A stretch of 64,000 bases of DNA from Gammaproteobacteria bacterium (GTDB taxonomy: Bacteria > Pseudomonadota > Gammaproteobacteria > Pseudomonadales > Cellvibrionaceae). The notes below the pieces were generated by a model. It made no database searches. It had not been told where the DNA came from and worked only from the letters and a program-made list of their open reading frames with translations. Positions 25,125 through 34,672 of the stretch are shown here, piece by piece (the stretch's first letter is position 1; the number at the start of each line of letters is the position of its first letter). Position numbers and translations under genes: made by a program. Location: the NCBI GenBank assembly GCA_021151835.1, contig JAGKWO010000021.1, positions 1-64,000 of the forward strand. Reading direction: 5' to 3'.

Positions 25125-27623
25125 ATGATTCGCTATTTATTACTTATTGCCAGTTTGTTCATTTCTGCTTGTGTTAATGCACAGGCGGAATCCTTGCCGT
25201 TAATGCCCTGGCCACAAACGGTTGTGCAACAACAAGGGCAATTGCAATTGGGTAATCAATGGCGGGTTGCAATTGAAGCGAACAAAAGCAACGAAATAAA
25301 GGCGACGTTGAAACGTGTCGTAAAACGTGTAGAACAACAGACCGGACAAAAAATTCACTGGCAACTGGTTGATGCAGATAAAGCGAACCTGATTATTAAA
25401 GCAAATCATGTTGCGCCTGTTTCGAATTTTATCAAGGATTGGGATGAGTCTTATCAACTGGCTATTGTTACCAATAAAGTTACCTTGTCTGCCAACCAAT
25501 CCCTGGGGATTTTGCGCGGTTTTGAAACCTTTTTGCAGTTAATCGGCACTCAGCAACAAGCAATTCAATTGCCTTTAGTAAGCATTCAGGATCAGCCACG
25601 CTTCAAATGGCGTGGTCTGTTGTTGGATACGTCACGCCATTTTTTTTCGGTCAAGACCATCAAGCGTCAGATCGACGCGATGGCCGCAGCCAAATACAAT
25701 ATTTTTCACTGGCATTTAACGGATGACCAGGGCTGGCGTTTTGAATCAAAAAAATATCCAAAGTTACATAAGCTGGCGTCTGATGGTGAATATTACTCTC
25801 GCCAGCAAATTCGCGAAATCGTTAGTTATGCGCGCGAACGCGGGGTCCAGGTATTGCCGGAAATTGATGTGCCCGGCCATGCGAGTGCAATTGCCGTTGC
25901 CTATCCGGAGTTAATGTCTGCGCCTGGCCCCTATGCCATGGAATATCGTTGGGGTGTACATAAGCCGTTGCTGAATCCGGCCAATGAAAAAGTTTATGAA
26001 TTTGTGGATGGATTAGTCGCAGAGGCTGCTGAGTTATTCCCGTTTGAATATTTACATATTGGCGGGGACGAAGTAGATCCGGAACATTGGAATACCAATC
26101 CGGAAATACAGGCTTTCATGAAAAAGAACGGGCTGAAAGATTCCCGTGCATTACAAGCATATTTCAATCAACGTGTGCAAAAAATATTACAACAACACCA
26201 GCGTAAAATGATTGGTTGGGATGAAATCCAGCATAAAGATTTACCGAAAGACATTGTTATTCATTCCTGGCGCGGGCCGGATGGCGTGAGTGATGCGGTT
26301 AGTCACGGATTCCAGTCAATTTTATCTACCGGGTATTATCTGGATCAGCCCCAGTATTCGTCGTATCACTATCGTAACGATCCAATTCCACCGCAACCAG
26401 TGGTGGTGAATCTTTCGGCAAAAGACACATTAAATAGCTGGCGTTTCGAAATGCCTCGCAAGCGCGGCAAGCCAGTTACAGGCACATTCAGTTTGATTGG
26501 CGAAGGCGACAATGCGCATGTATTGGTTGATTTCACTGGCAAATCCCGTCGCGAAGCAAAATTGCATCGCTACGATAAAAAATCAGCCCGTTTTTCATTG
26601 GATACCTGGATGGGGCCGGTTCGATTTGACGTCGTATTTGTTGAAGAAAAATCGCAATCTGCTGCTAACGGCGCTCAGCCCAATAAAAATATTTTGAAGG
26701 GGACAATGCTGGTTGGTAATGCCCCTTACGTTATTAGCGGCGAAAAGTTAGTTGATAACTTTTCTTTACAAAATCAAGCACAATCGAAAAAAAATAAAAC
26801 AAAACAAGTTGCAGAAAATAGTGCACAAAAACAGTTACCAAAAACCGAACCGGTGGCGCATTTAGGTGCAAAAGAAGAGGCATTAATTCTTGGTGGCGAA
26901 GCGGCGCTCTGGGCAGAAATAGTGGATGAGCAGAGCATTGACCTGCGTCTATGGCCGCGCGCATTTGTTGTTGCAGAAAGGCTCTGGTCGGCCCGAAGTT
27001 TGCAAGATGAAGAGGGTATGTATGTTCGCCTGAATCAGGTTGCAGACTGGGCAGAAAAATCTACCGGATTGCAACATAAATACCAGCAGCAAATTGCGTT
27101 AAAACATTTGCTCGGTGATAAGGCAAGCGCAACTGAAATTCAGGCTGTGGAAACCTTTATGCAAATGTTAGAGCCAGCACATTATTATCACCGCCAGCAT
27201 GAAAAGTCTGCTTATGAAACCTATTCAAAAGCAGATCCGCTCAATCGTTTGGTTGATGTATTGCCTGCAGAAAATGAAGCACTGCGCCAGTTTGATCTTC
27301 AACTCGGGGCATGGTTGTCTAACCCGCAAGTCAATGGTGAATACCATGAACTGAAGGCGCGATTGTTATTGTGGGCTGAGAACCGTGTTGTACTTAATTC
27401 CATTTTATTAAAAAATCCACAATGGCAATCACTGGCAAATAATACTGATAAATTAGTGAGCATGACTATTACCCTGTTGGATAAACGTGCACAGGGTCAG
27501 TCGCTGTCTAAAAGTGAGCGGGATCAAATAGAAAAGTCGCTGGAACAGCTGCGAAAAATTGATCAGGAAATGGTGATTGCCCTGATTAATTCAGTAGAAA
27601 AAATCCTGTATTCGTTTACATAA
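25125..27623 (+). CDS. GH20 beta-N-acetylhexosaminidase with an inserted domain
   Basis: Exo-acting enzyme that removes terminal GlcNAc from chitin oligosaccharides or murein fragments by substrate-assisted catalysis. A signal peptide (about 1-22) is followed by the GH20b alpha/beta domain (about 25-150). The catalytic barrel starts at FKWRGLLLDTSRHFF, and the catalytic pair is Asp315-Glu316 in HIGGDE. The barrel is interrupted by about 170 residues (roughly 420-590). Part of that stretch looks like a beta domain; the rest is a Lys/Gln-rich linker before GGEAALWAE. At 832 residues it is longer than a simple two-domain GH20 enzyme. It is the last gene of the operon, linking amino-sugar release to D-amino-acid catabolism and so hinting at peptidoglycan as a source. 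Confidence 0.92.
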   Translation: MIRYLLLIASLFISACVNAQAESLPLMPWPQTVVQQQGQLQLGNQWRVAIEANKSNEIKATLKRVVKRVEQQTGQKIHWQLVDADKANLIIKANHVAPVSNFIKDWDESYQLAIVTNKVTLSANQSLGILRGFETFLQLIGTQQQAIQLPLVSIQDQPRFKWRGLLLDTSRHFFSVKTIKRQIDAMAAAKYNIFHWHLTDDQGWRFESKKYPKLHKLASDGEYYSRQQIREIVSYARERGVQVLPEIDVPGHASAIAVAYPELMSAPGPYAMEYRWGVHKPLLNPANEKVYEFVDGLVAEAAELFPFEYLHIGGDEVDPEHWNTNPEIQAFMKKNGLKDSRALQAYFNQRVQKILQQHQRKMIGWDEIQHKDLPKDIVIHSWRGPDGVSDAVSHGFQSILSTGYYLDQPQYSSYHYRNDPIPPQPVVVNLSAKDTLNSWRFEMPRKRGKPVTGTFSLIGEGDNAHVLVDFTGKSRREAKLHRYDKKSARFSLDTWMGPVRFDVVFVEEKSQSAANGAQPNKNILKGTMLVGNAPYVISGEKLVDNFSLQNQAQSKKNKTKQVAENSAQKQLPKTEPVAHLGAKEEALILGGEAALWAEIVDEQSIDLRLWPRAFVVAERLWSARSLQDEEGMYVRLNQVADWAEKSTGLQHKYQQQIALKHLLGDKASATEIQAVETFMQMLEPAHYYHRQHEKSAYETYSKADPLNRLVDVLPAENEALRQFDLQLGAWLSNPQVNGEYHELKARLLLWAENRVVLNSILLKNPQWQSLANNTDKLVSMTITLLDKRAQGQSLSKSERDQIEKSLEQLRKIDQEMVIALINSVEKILYSFT

Positions 27624-27666
27624 ACCTGACCGGTAAATATTGGTTGGGTAAACTGTAAATAATGTT

Positions 27667-27678
27667 GACAACGTTGTC
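27667..27678. promoter_or_regulatory. Perfect 12-bp palindrome GACAACGTTGTC
   Basis: GACAAC/GTTGTC forms a perfect palindrome with the central CG typical of LacI-family operators. It lies 129 bases before the membrane-tethered AraC-type gene and 44 bases after the hexosaminidase. Confidence 0.5.
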
Positions 27679-27795
27679 CATGTGGAGCAGAGTTAAACAA
27701 GCCAAAAGGCAAATTGAAGTGCCTTTAATAATTTGTTGATGCTCGCTCCCCGGATAGAAAAATAATTAAAACATTGTTCTTATGGGTAGGTTGCT

Positions 27796-28338
27796 ATGGC
27801 AGAAGTAGCACTGGTTAACAAACATCTTTTGGCTCTGATTATCAGCGGCATAGTAGCTGCTATCGCAGTAGCAATTTTGCTGGTGCGCAACCGCAACCTG
27901 CAACGTGCGTTGCGTAAACAGCAAATTGCAAATAACGATAATGCTGTTGCCGATGTAAATCCGGAGCCTGGTGCCGGTACACATTCAGATTCGCAACAGA
28001 AGGAATTGGTTGAACGATTGGTGCAATTTATGGAAGAGAATAAACCGTATCTTGAATCGCATATCACGGTTGAGCGTTTGGCCAATAAATTAAATGTGTC
28101 TCCCAAACTATTGTCCAGCACCATTAACAGCCAATTACATGTTAATTTCTTTGAGTTAATCGGTAATTATCGAGTCGCTGAGGCAAAAAAACGTTTGGTG
28201 GATTCTGAATTGCGACAAAAGCCAATCAGCGAAATTATGAAAAGTTGCGGATTCAATAGTAAATCGGTATTTAACCAGGCATTTAAAAAATCCGTTGGTG
28301 TTACACCGAGCCATTATCGGCAACAACATTTGCACTAA
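27796..28338 (+). CDS. Membrane-tethered AraC-type HTH protein
   Basis: A 180-residue protein with one N-terminal transmembrane helix (about residues 10-31), a polar linker (32-70) and a C-terminal AraC-type double helix-turn-helix (about 75-176; VERLANKLNVSPKLLSSTIN, MKSCGFNSKSVFNQAFKKSVGVTPSHYR). AraC domains with membrane segments usually carry a large sensor region (for example 7TM-DISM). Here only a single helix remains, so the DNA-binding domain would be held at the inner face of the membrane. It precedes the TonB receptor gene on the same strand and could control it. The ribosome-binding site is weak. Confidence 0.8.
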   Translation: MAEVALVNKHLLALIISGIVAAIAVAILLVRNRNLQRALRKQQIANNDNAVADVNPEPGAGTHSDSQQKELVERLVQFMEENKPYLESHITVERLANKLNVSPKLLSSTINSQLHVNFFELIGNYRVAEAKKRLVDSELRQKPISEIMKSCGFNSKSVFNQAFKKSVGVTPSHYRQQHLH

Positions 28339-28366
28339 TGAATTTTTGCATGCGCTGTGGCGCAGA

Positions 28367-28398
28367 GTTCGACTTTTGGTAAGTATTAGTTCGATTTT
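28367..28398 (+). promoter_or_regulatory. Tandem GTTCGAYTTT motifs before the TonB receptor
   Basis: GTTCGACTTT (28367-28376) and GTTCGATTTT (28389-28398) are direct repeats 22 bases apart, about two helical turns. They sit 230-260 bases upstream of the receptor start, in a 286-base spacer with no other gene. Confidence 0.55.
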
Positions 28399-28624
28399 TT
28401 TTTGTATATAGCATCACAAAAATACAGATGTTAGATTCAAAAAACAGCGTTATTGATGTTTTTAGAAGTTTCTCACACGAAATAAAGTTTCTGCTGAGAG
28501 GGAGCGCAAATGACGTTTGTTTTGCGATAGTGGTAGGTGGAGTCCAGAAAGTGCGTTTATGACTGCCAGCAGTCAAGCACTATATATAAGGGTTTAATAC
28601 GAGAGAAAAACCAAGGGGTTAGAT

Positions 28625-31600
28625 ATGTTTACAAGTAAAAACAAAATGGCAGAAATGTCCGGCAAGGGGTTTAAAAGATCCTTGTTAGCCGTATCTATTA
28701 TGGCATTGAGTGTTCCTTCTTTTGCACAATCCACCAACAACTCTGGTGATACACTGGATGAAGTTGTTGTTACCGGTCAGAGAGGTAGTATTCAATCAGC
28801 GCAAGAATTAAAACGCAACGCTGATACTGTAAAAGATGTTATTACCGCAACTGATATTGGCGCGCTGCCTGATAAATCAGTTACCGAAGCATTGCAACGT
28901 GTTCCAGGTGTAACCATTGAACGTTTTGCTTCAAGTAATGATCCCAAGCACTATGCTGACGAAGGTACTGGAGTATTGGTTCGTGGTCTTGATCGCGTGC
29001 GCTCAGAAGTTAACGGTCGTGATGCATTCAGTGCTAACCCATGGGGTGGTTTGAGCTACGAAGATTTCCCGGCAGAATTGCTGGGTGCTGTGGAAGTTGT
29101 GAAGAACCAGACTGCTGACAAAATCTCTGGTGGTATTGCTGGTACGGTCAACCTGATTACACGCAAACCGTTTGATTCTGATGAACAACTGGTTTCATTT
29201 ACTGCCAAAGCGAACTACGGTGATTTCCGTGAAGAAGTAACTCCTTCATTCTCTGCTCTTTTCGCCGATAGCTGGGAAACCAGTGCCGGGAAGTTTGGAT
29301 TCTTGATTGCGGGTTCGCAGTCCAAGTACGAAACCCGTGGTGATGGTGTTGGTTTGGGTAACTACCACAGTCGCGGTGTGCTCGATACGTTCTCTTATGA
29401 TGAGTGGGGTACTCCTTCTCCTGGTGTTATTGCAGGCCAGTACACGCATCCTTGTATCCCTGGAGATACAGGCTGGCGCGCATGTAGTCCTGCGCAGCTT
29501 GCGGATGGAGCGGGTTCTTACGATGCGGAAGATGCCGCTGCCTACGTACCTCCATATGAAGCACAAGCGCTTGAGGGACAGCCTGAAGGCGTGACCTGGT
29601 ATGCGCCGGCTAACTACCATATCAGCACCGCTGAAAATGATCGCGAGCGCACTGGTTTTACCACATCGCTACAATGGGCAAACGCCGACGAGACTGTTAC
29701 TGCAACCTTGGAGCACATCAACTCCAAAGCATCTCTGGAGTGGCGTGAGCGTGTGATCGCATCTGGTGACCGTGGCTTCCTGGCTTATGTACCTAATGCT
29801 GTTCAGTGGTTTGACGAATCTGAAGACGGGCGCCCGTTGACTGTGGATAGCCGTGGCTTCCTAACTTCAGGTGTTGGTGTCTCTGATGTTCCTGATCTAC
29901 CGTTACAGTTCCGTTCTCGTTATAACTACAACGAAAACACGGTAGAGGATACTTCATTCAACCTGACCTTAAAACCAACAGATCGTTTAACAGCATCGTT
30001 TGATTATCAGCATGTTGATTCCGAGCAAACTGTTCATAACTACGGTTTAACGGCTCGTATTAACGGCAACCAAACCAAAGTTAATGCACCGTTCTTCATG
30101 GATTTAAGAGGTTCTACGCCAACATTTGAGTATTTAAACTCGAATGTATCCTATCCTGCGGATGTTGCTGCTAATACCAACCCAATCCTGCGTTTAGCAA
30201 GTGGTATGCAACAGGAAGTTCATTCTACCGCTAAAGCTGATAGCGTTAAATTTGATCTTCAGTACGACTTTGACGGTATTTTCACGGCGATAAAAACAGG
30301 TCTCTATTACTCCGATAAAGATCTGACCATTGGCGACACCGAATATGAAGGCTGGCAGGCACTGGGTACGCCGTGGAATGCGCAAGATTCATATAAAGCA
30401 TCGCCACAAGCGGCACCGCAGCTATTTGAGCGCATAAGCTTTGCTGACCAGTACAACGGTAAAGTTGTAAAAGGTGAATACAACAGCTTCCTGTTCCCGA
30501 GCATGGATCTAACCAAAAATTACATCCAAACTTTGCGCGATGGTTGTGGTACCTGGAGTGCATTGGGTAACGCAATGGATGGCAGTGGTAAATGTGCTCA
30601 ACCATACGAAGATTTGGCTGATCGTGTTGATAGTCACTTTGCTCCTCGCCACTTGAGTTCAACCAATGAAGAGCGCACAGAGTTTTATGTTCGCGGTGAC
30701 TTCGATTTCGCTGACTTGCCAGTACCGGTAAAAGGTAACGTAGGTTTGCGTTATGTCGGTTATCAACTGGAATCAACCGGTGCCGTAACACTGCCAGCAA
30801 CATCCAGACGCGGTACCAATTCAACTCAATCCTTGTATCAGGTCATGCAAACCAAGTACCCAAGTTTGTTTGCCTTGGCATCAGGTGAAGCGGTGTCAAG
30901 TACTGTTGACGGTACTGATTACAACACCGTATTGCCGAGCTTGAACCTGAGCTTTGGTGTCCGTGATGATGTGATAGTTCGTTTTGGCGCATCTAAAGGA
31001 CTTTATTACCCCAGCCTGCTTGATAGCCGTAACAGCATGGTTGTAAGCCTTGATTACACAGAGGTTCTGCGAAACCAGAACGCGCAGAAAGATGATAATC
31101 CAGCAAACGCGACCTACAACCCTGTTATCGATTTGAGAGATATTGAAATCAGTGCTAATGCGCGTAATGCGTATCTGGAGCCAGAGGAGTCAGTTAACTT
31201 TGACCTAAGTACTGAGTGGTATTTTGCAGAAGCGGGTTCTCTTTCGGTTGGTTTGTTCCATAAGAAATTAAGTAACATTATCCGTAATAAGCAATTTAGT
31301 TTGGATCTTGATTACTCTGGTAATACTTACCCGGTATCTGCGTATGGTCCGGATAATACTGGTTCCGGTACAATCCGCGGCGTTGAGTTCTCTTACTCCC
31401 AGTTCTATGATTTCTTACCTGGTGCCTGGAGTGGTTTAGGTTTGCAGTTTAACTACACCTATATTGACCAAAACGGATTGGAAGATCCTAATACCAGTCC
31501 ATCAGAAGATCTGCGTTACAACGGTTCGGGTGTACCTATCACCGATAACCGCAACAGCTTCCGTGTATTCACTGGTTTGCCACTGCAAGGTTACTCAGAT

Positions 31601-31918
31601 GAGAACATGAACATTGTTGGTATGTATGAATACAATGATATTTCTTTCCGCTTGGCATATACCTGGCGTTCTGAATATCTGTTGACTATGCGTGAGTCTG
31701 AAGAATTTGTTCCTGCTTATGCAAAAGCTCAGGGTATGGTGGACGCAAGCTTGTATTACACTATCAATGATAATTGGAAAGTGGGTATTGAAGGCAGCAA
31801 CTTGCTGAACGAAGCTACTGAAACCCAATATCAATTGAATCAGGCTGGGGATAAAACTGATGCTCTGAGCTTTACGACTGATCGTCGTTATGCATTGAGT
31901 GTTCGTGCTACCTTCTAA
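28625..31918 (+). CDS. TonB-dependent receptor (carbohydrate-type)
   Basis: A 1097-residue outer-membrane receptor. The signal peptide (about 1-35, ending SFAQ) is followed by a TonB box (DEVVVTGQR) and a plug domain (about 60-180; ALPDKSVTEALQRVPGVTIER, SGGIAGTVNLITRKPF). A large beta-barrel ends in Phe (LSVRATF). Receptors of this length and TonB-box type in related bacteria import oligosaccharides. It is followed by halogenase-like, JmjC-like and second halogenase-like genes, a recurrent partner set. The neighbouring chitinases and hexosaminidase suggest an amino-sugar oligomer, possibly chitin-derived, as ligand. AAGGGG lies nine bases before the ATG. Confidence 0.93.
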   Translation: MFTSKNKMAEMSGKGFKRSLLAVSIMALSVPSFAQSTNNSGDTLDEVVVTGQRGSIQSAQELKRNADTVKDVITATDIGALPDKSVTEALQRVPGVTIERFASSNDPKHYADEGTGVLVRGLDRVRSEVNGRDAFSANPWGGLSYEDFPAELLGAVEVVKNQTADKISGGIAGTVNLITRKPFDSDEQLVSFTAKANYGDFREEVTPSFSALFADSWETSAGKFGFLIAGSQSKYETRGDGVGLGNYHSRGVLDTFSYDEWGTPSPGVIAGQYTHPCIPGDTGWRACSPAQLADGAGSYDAEDAAAYVPPYEAQALEGQPEGVTWYAPANYHISTAENDRERTGFTTSLQWANADETVTATLEHINSKASLEWRERVIASGDRGFLAYVPNAVQWFDESEDGRPLTVDSRGFLTSGVGVSDVPDLPLQFRSRYNYNENTVEDTSFNLTLKPTDRLTASFDYQHVDSEQTVHNYGLTARINGNQTKVNAPFFMDLRGSTPTFEYLNSNVSYPADVAANTNPILRLASGMQQEVHSTAKADSVKFDLQYDFDGIFTAIKTGLYYSDKDLTIGDTEYEGWQALGTPWNAQDSYKASPQAAPQLFERISFADQYNGKVVKGEYNSFLFPSMDLTKNYIQTLRDGCGTWSALGNAMDGSGKCAQPYEDLADRVDSHFAPRHLSSTNEERTEFYVRGDFDFADLPVPVKGNVGLRYVGYQLESTGAVTLPATSRRGTNSTQSLYQVMQTKYPSLFALASGEAVSSTVDGTDYNTVLPSLNLSFGVRDDVIVRFGASKGLYYPSLLDSRNSMVVSLDYTEVLRNQNAQKDDNPANATYNPVIDLRDIEISANARNAYLEPEESVNFDLSTEWYFAEAGSLSVGLFHKKLSNIIRNKQFSLDLDYSGNTYPVSAYGPDNTGSGTIRGVEFSYSQFYDFLPGAWSGLGLQFNYTYIDQNGLEDPNTSPSEDLRYNGSGVPITDNRNSFRVFTGLPLQGYSDENMNIVGMYEYNDISFRLAYTWRSEYLLTMRESEEFVPAYAKAQGMVDASLYYTINDNWKVGIEGSNLLNEATETQYQLNQAGDKTDALSFTTDRRYALSVRATF

Positions 31919-31957
31919 TAGTTGTTTTCTGGAAACACACTGTTGGATACTTGTGTT

Positions 31958-31991
31958 AAAAAACGCGCCGCAGCAATGCGGCGCGTTTTTT
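31958..31991 (+). terminator. Terminator after the first TonB receptor
   Basis: AACGCGCCGC pairs with GCGGCGCGTT around a six-base loop and is followed by T6. It separates the receptor transcript from the halogenase-like genes, which must have another promoter or arise from read-through. Confidence 0.9.
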
Positions 31992-32082
31992 AGTTAAAAG
32001 CTATTTTAAATTTCCTGTTTTATAAAATACAGTTGCTTACCCTAACGACACACTGCAAACATTTCACGGGTTCGATTTTACT

Positions 32083-33594
32083 ATGCAAAATAATTTACGC
32101 TCGATCTGTATTGTGGGCGGGGGAACCGCAGGTTGGATGTCTGCCAGTTTATTGTCTTCTTCCTTGCAAGGTACCGGTATAAAAATTACTGTTATCGAAT
32201 CACCGGATATTGCCACTATCGGCGTAGGTGAATCCACTGTACCCTCCATACTGGAATTTCTACGTGTCTGTCGGATTAATCTTAAAGAGTTTGTTCAAGC
32301 TACATCGGCGAGTTTTAAGCTGGGTATTCGCTTTGAAGATTGGTTAAAACCTGGAGAGCATTATTTTCATCCGTTTGGCCGAGTGGGGCAGGACCTGCAT
32401 GGTTTTGAGTTTTATCAGGCATGGTTAAAAACCTGTGCCGACGGATACACTTCGCGCTGGGTTGATCATTCCCCTTGCGCTATCATGGCCGAAAATCATC
32501 GATTTACGCTGCACTCCCCGCATGAACGAAACTGGGTATTGCGCAATACCGGCCATGCTCTGCACTTTGATGCGGTGTTGGTTGCGCGTTATTTGCGCGA
32601 GTTCTCATTAGGCCGCGGTGTGGCGCGAATAGAAGCAACCGTTAATGAGGTTATCATTAATGAGTGCCAATTTATCAGCGCATTAGCGTTAAATAATGGT
32701 ACAACCATTACCAGCGATTTTTTTGTCGATTGTACTGGTTTTAAAGGTTTGCTAATTGCGGATGCTTTAAAAGTTGGCTACGAGGATTGGACACATTATT
32801 TACCCTGCAATCGCGCAATTGCAGTACAAACTACCAATACAGGTGAACCTCCTCCTTTTACTACTGCAACTGCACGGGCCGCTGGTTGGACCTGGAAAAT
32901 TCCATTACAACACCGCACCGGCAACGGTTACGTTTTTTCCGGCGAACATTGTTCCGATGACAACGCCATTGATACGTTATTAAAAGCGATTACGGGTGAT
33001 TTATTAATTGAACCGCGTGTAATTCCATTTACTACCGGCCGACGCGAAAAAATTTGGCACAATAACTGTTTGTCAGTGGGACTGGCCTCTGGTTTTCTGG
33101 AGCCGTTGGAATCTACTGCTATTCATCTGGTATATAAAACATTGATCCGCTTTCTCAGCCATTTTCCTGATCGAGACTATGAACCGAATGTAGAAAAAGC
33201 TTTTAATCAAAAAATTAACCAGGATTACCAGGAAGTTCGCGATTTTATTATTTTGCATTATTGCACTACCAAGCGTAATGATACGGAATTCTGGCGCTGG
33301 TGCCAGAATATGCCGGTGCCTGATTCATTGCATGAAAAAATCCACTTGTTTCGTGAGCGTGGCCAAATGGAGCATAGTTACGGTCAATTTTTTAGCCAGG
33401 ATAGTTGGGCTTCTATCCTGGAAGGAATGAATGTGCGTCCCAAAAAATACCATCCGTTAATGGATGGATTCAGCGGCCAGGGTTTAGCAAAAACATTGCA
33501 GGAAAATGCGAAAGATATTTACTCGACAGTAATGCAAATGCCAAAACACGGCGATTATATTCGACAACACTGTGCGGCAAAAAATGTGTTGTAA
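32083..33594 (+). CDS. Flavin-dependent tryptophan-halogenase-like protein (first copy)
   Basis: A 503-residue protein of the PrnA/tryptophan-halogenase superfamily. The FAD-binding motif GGGTAGWM is at residues 12-19. The lysine equivalent to catalytic Lys79 of PrnA is Lys79 here too (ASFKLGIRF). WTWKIP matches the WxWxIP motif, and LEPLEST carries the conserved Glu. Active-site residues are therefore retained, unlike a simple oxidoreductase relic. In TonB-receptor loci these proteins have no established substrate. A GTTCGATTTT motif overlaps the leader just before the start. The JmjC-like gene follows 32 bases later. Confidence 0.88.
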   Translation: MQNNLRSICIVGGGTAGWMSASLLSSSLQGTGIKITVIESPDIATIGVGESTVPSILEFLRVCRINLKEFVQATSASFKLGIRFEDWLKPGEHYFHPFGRVGQDLHGFEFYQAWLKTCADGYTSRWVDHSPCAIMAENHRFTLHSPHERNWVLRNTGHALHFDAVLVARYLREFSLGRGVARIEATVNEVIINECQFISALALNNGTTITSDFFVDCTGFKGLLIADALKVGYEDWTHYLPCNRAIAVQTTNTGEPPPFTTATARAAGWTWKIPLQHRTGNGYVFSGEHCSDDNAIDTLLKAITGDLLIEPRVIPFTTGRREKIWHNNCLSVGLASGFLEPLESTAIHLVYKTLIRFLSHFPDRDYEPNVEKAFNQKINQDYQEVRDFIILHYCTTKRNDTEFWRWCQNMPVPDSLHEKIHLFRERGQMEHSYGQFFSQDSWASILEGMNVRPKKYHPLMDGFSGQGLAKTLQENAKDIYSTVMQMPKHGDYIRQHCAAKNVL

Positions 33595-33626
33595 ATGTTG
33601 GACATTCCTCGCGGGTAACCAATGAT

Positions 33627-34643
33627 ATGACGGCTTATAAACAGATTCCCGAGTATCGCGAGCTTCAGGCTCAGCAATTTTTTGAGCAAATAGCTTCCGA
33701 GCAAAAGCCTGTAGTTATTCGCAATTTTGCACAACATTGGCCATTGGTTGCAGCTGCAAAAAAAACGCCGCAAGATTTTGCCACTTATCTCCTGCGTTTT
33801 TACACAGGAAAAAAAGCCAGGATTTTTGTTGCGCCGCCTGCGGCTAACAAACGGTTCTACTACAACGATGATATGACCGATGTGAATTATATTCGCGGTG
33901 AAGAACGCATTGATTTGTTTTTAGGGCGTTTGCTGGAGTTGATGGATAGAGAAGTTTACCCCGCTATCTCCATGCAAAATTCTTTACCCAGTGAATTGCT
34001 TCCGGGACTGAGTGAAGAAAATAAGTCCGACTTTTTTCCTGATGTGGAGCCGCGCCTGTGGGTTGGCAACGAAGGTATTGTCAGCGCTCACTATGATGGC
34101 GCTGACAATATCGCTTGCGTAGTCGCCGGACGCAGACGTTTCGTATTGTTTCCGCCTAATCAGACCGGTAATTTGTATCCTGGACCGCTCAATTTTACTC
34201 CGGCCGGCGCACCCACTAGTATGGTAAATCTAAATAAGCCGGATTTTGAGCGTTATCCTAACTTTAAAATAGCATTGGAAAATGCTTATTCTGCAGAGCT
34301 TGAACCAGGTGACGCTATTTTTATCCCCATGCTCTGGTGGCATCATGTGGAATCACTGGAAAAAGTAAATGCGTTAATGAATTATTGGTGGAATGGTTCT
34401 TCCGCCAAAAACTCAACGCCGCCAAGTCCAATCGATAGTTTGAACATCGCGTTATTAGCCATGCGTGATTTAACACCTGCACAGCGCAACGCATGGCAGT
34501 ATATGTTTAATCATTATTTATTTAAGCAAGGTGTTGATCCGGCTTCTTATATTCCCGAGCATCAACAGCATGTACTAGGCACATTGTCGCCCGAGTATGT
34601 AAGAGCCATAAAAGATTATTTTATTGAAAAATTAAAAAAATAG
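33627..34643 (+). CDS. JmjC/cupin-8-like 2-oxoglutarate oxygenase-type protein
   Basis: A 338-residue protein of the cupin-like/JmjC (FIH-type) group. A likely Fe(II)-binding HxD is seen in SAHYDGADN, with the distal His in WWHHVESL. VVAGRRRFVLFPP and ELEPGDAIFIPMLWWH are typical of hydroxylases of this fold. The start at 33627 is chosen over an upstream in-frame codon at 33405, which would overlap the preceding gene by 190 bases. It is sandwiched between two halogenase-like genes with short spacers and likely cotranscribed with them. The substrate is unknown. Confidence 0.85.
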   Translation: MTAYKQIPEYRELQAQQFFEQIASEQKPVVIRNFAQHWPLVAAAKKTPQDFATYLLRFYTGKKARIFVAPPAANKRFYYNDDMTDVNYIRGEERIDLFLGRLLELMDREVYPAISMQNSLPSELLPGLSEENKSDFFPDVEPRLWVGNEGIVSAHYDGADNIACVVAGRRRFVLFPPNQTGNLYPGPLNFTPAGAPTSMVNLNKPDFERYPNFKIALENAYSAELEPGDAIFIPMLWWHHVESLEKVNALMNYWWNGSSAKNSTPPSPIDSLNIALLAMRDLTPAQRNAWQYMFNHYLFKQGVDPASYIPEHQQHVLGTLSPEYVRAIKDYFIEKLKK

Positions 34644-34672
34644 TGATGATGCCATATGCGCGGTGATGAATT

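Noticed and set aside
26621..26630. GTTCGATTTG inside the hexosaminidase
   Set aside because: It matches only nine of ten motif positions and lies within coding sequence, so it is not counted with the intergenic GTTCGAYTTT sites.
33405..33626. N-terminal extension of the JmjC-like protein
   Set aside because: It would overlap the first halogenase-like gene by 190 bases, and the cupin domain begins only after the ATG at 33627.
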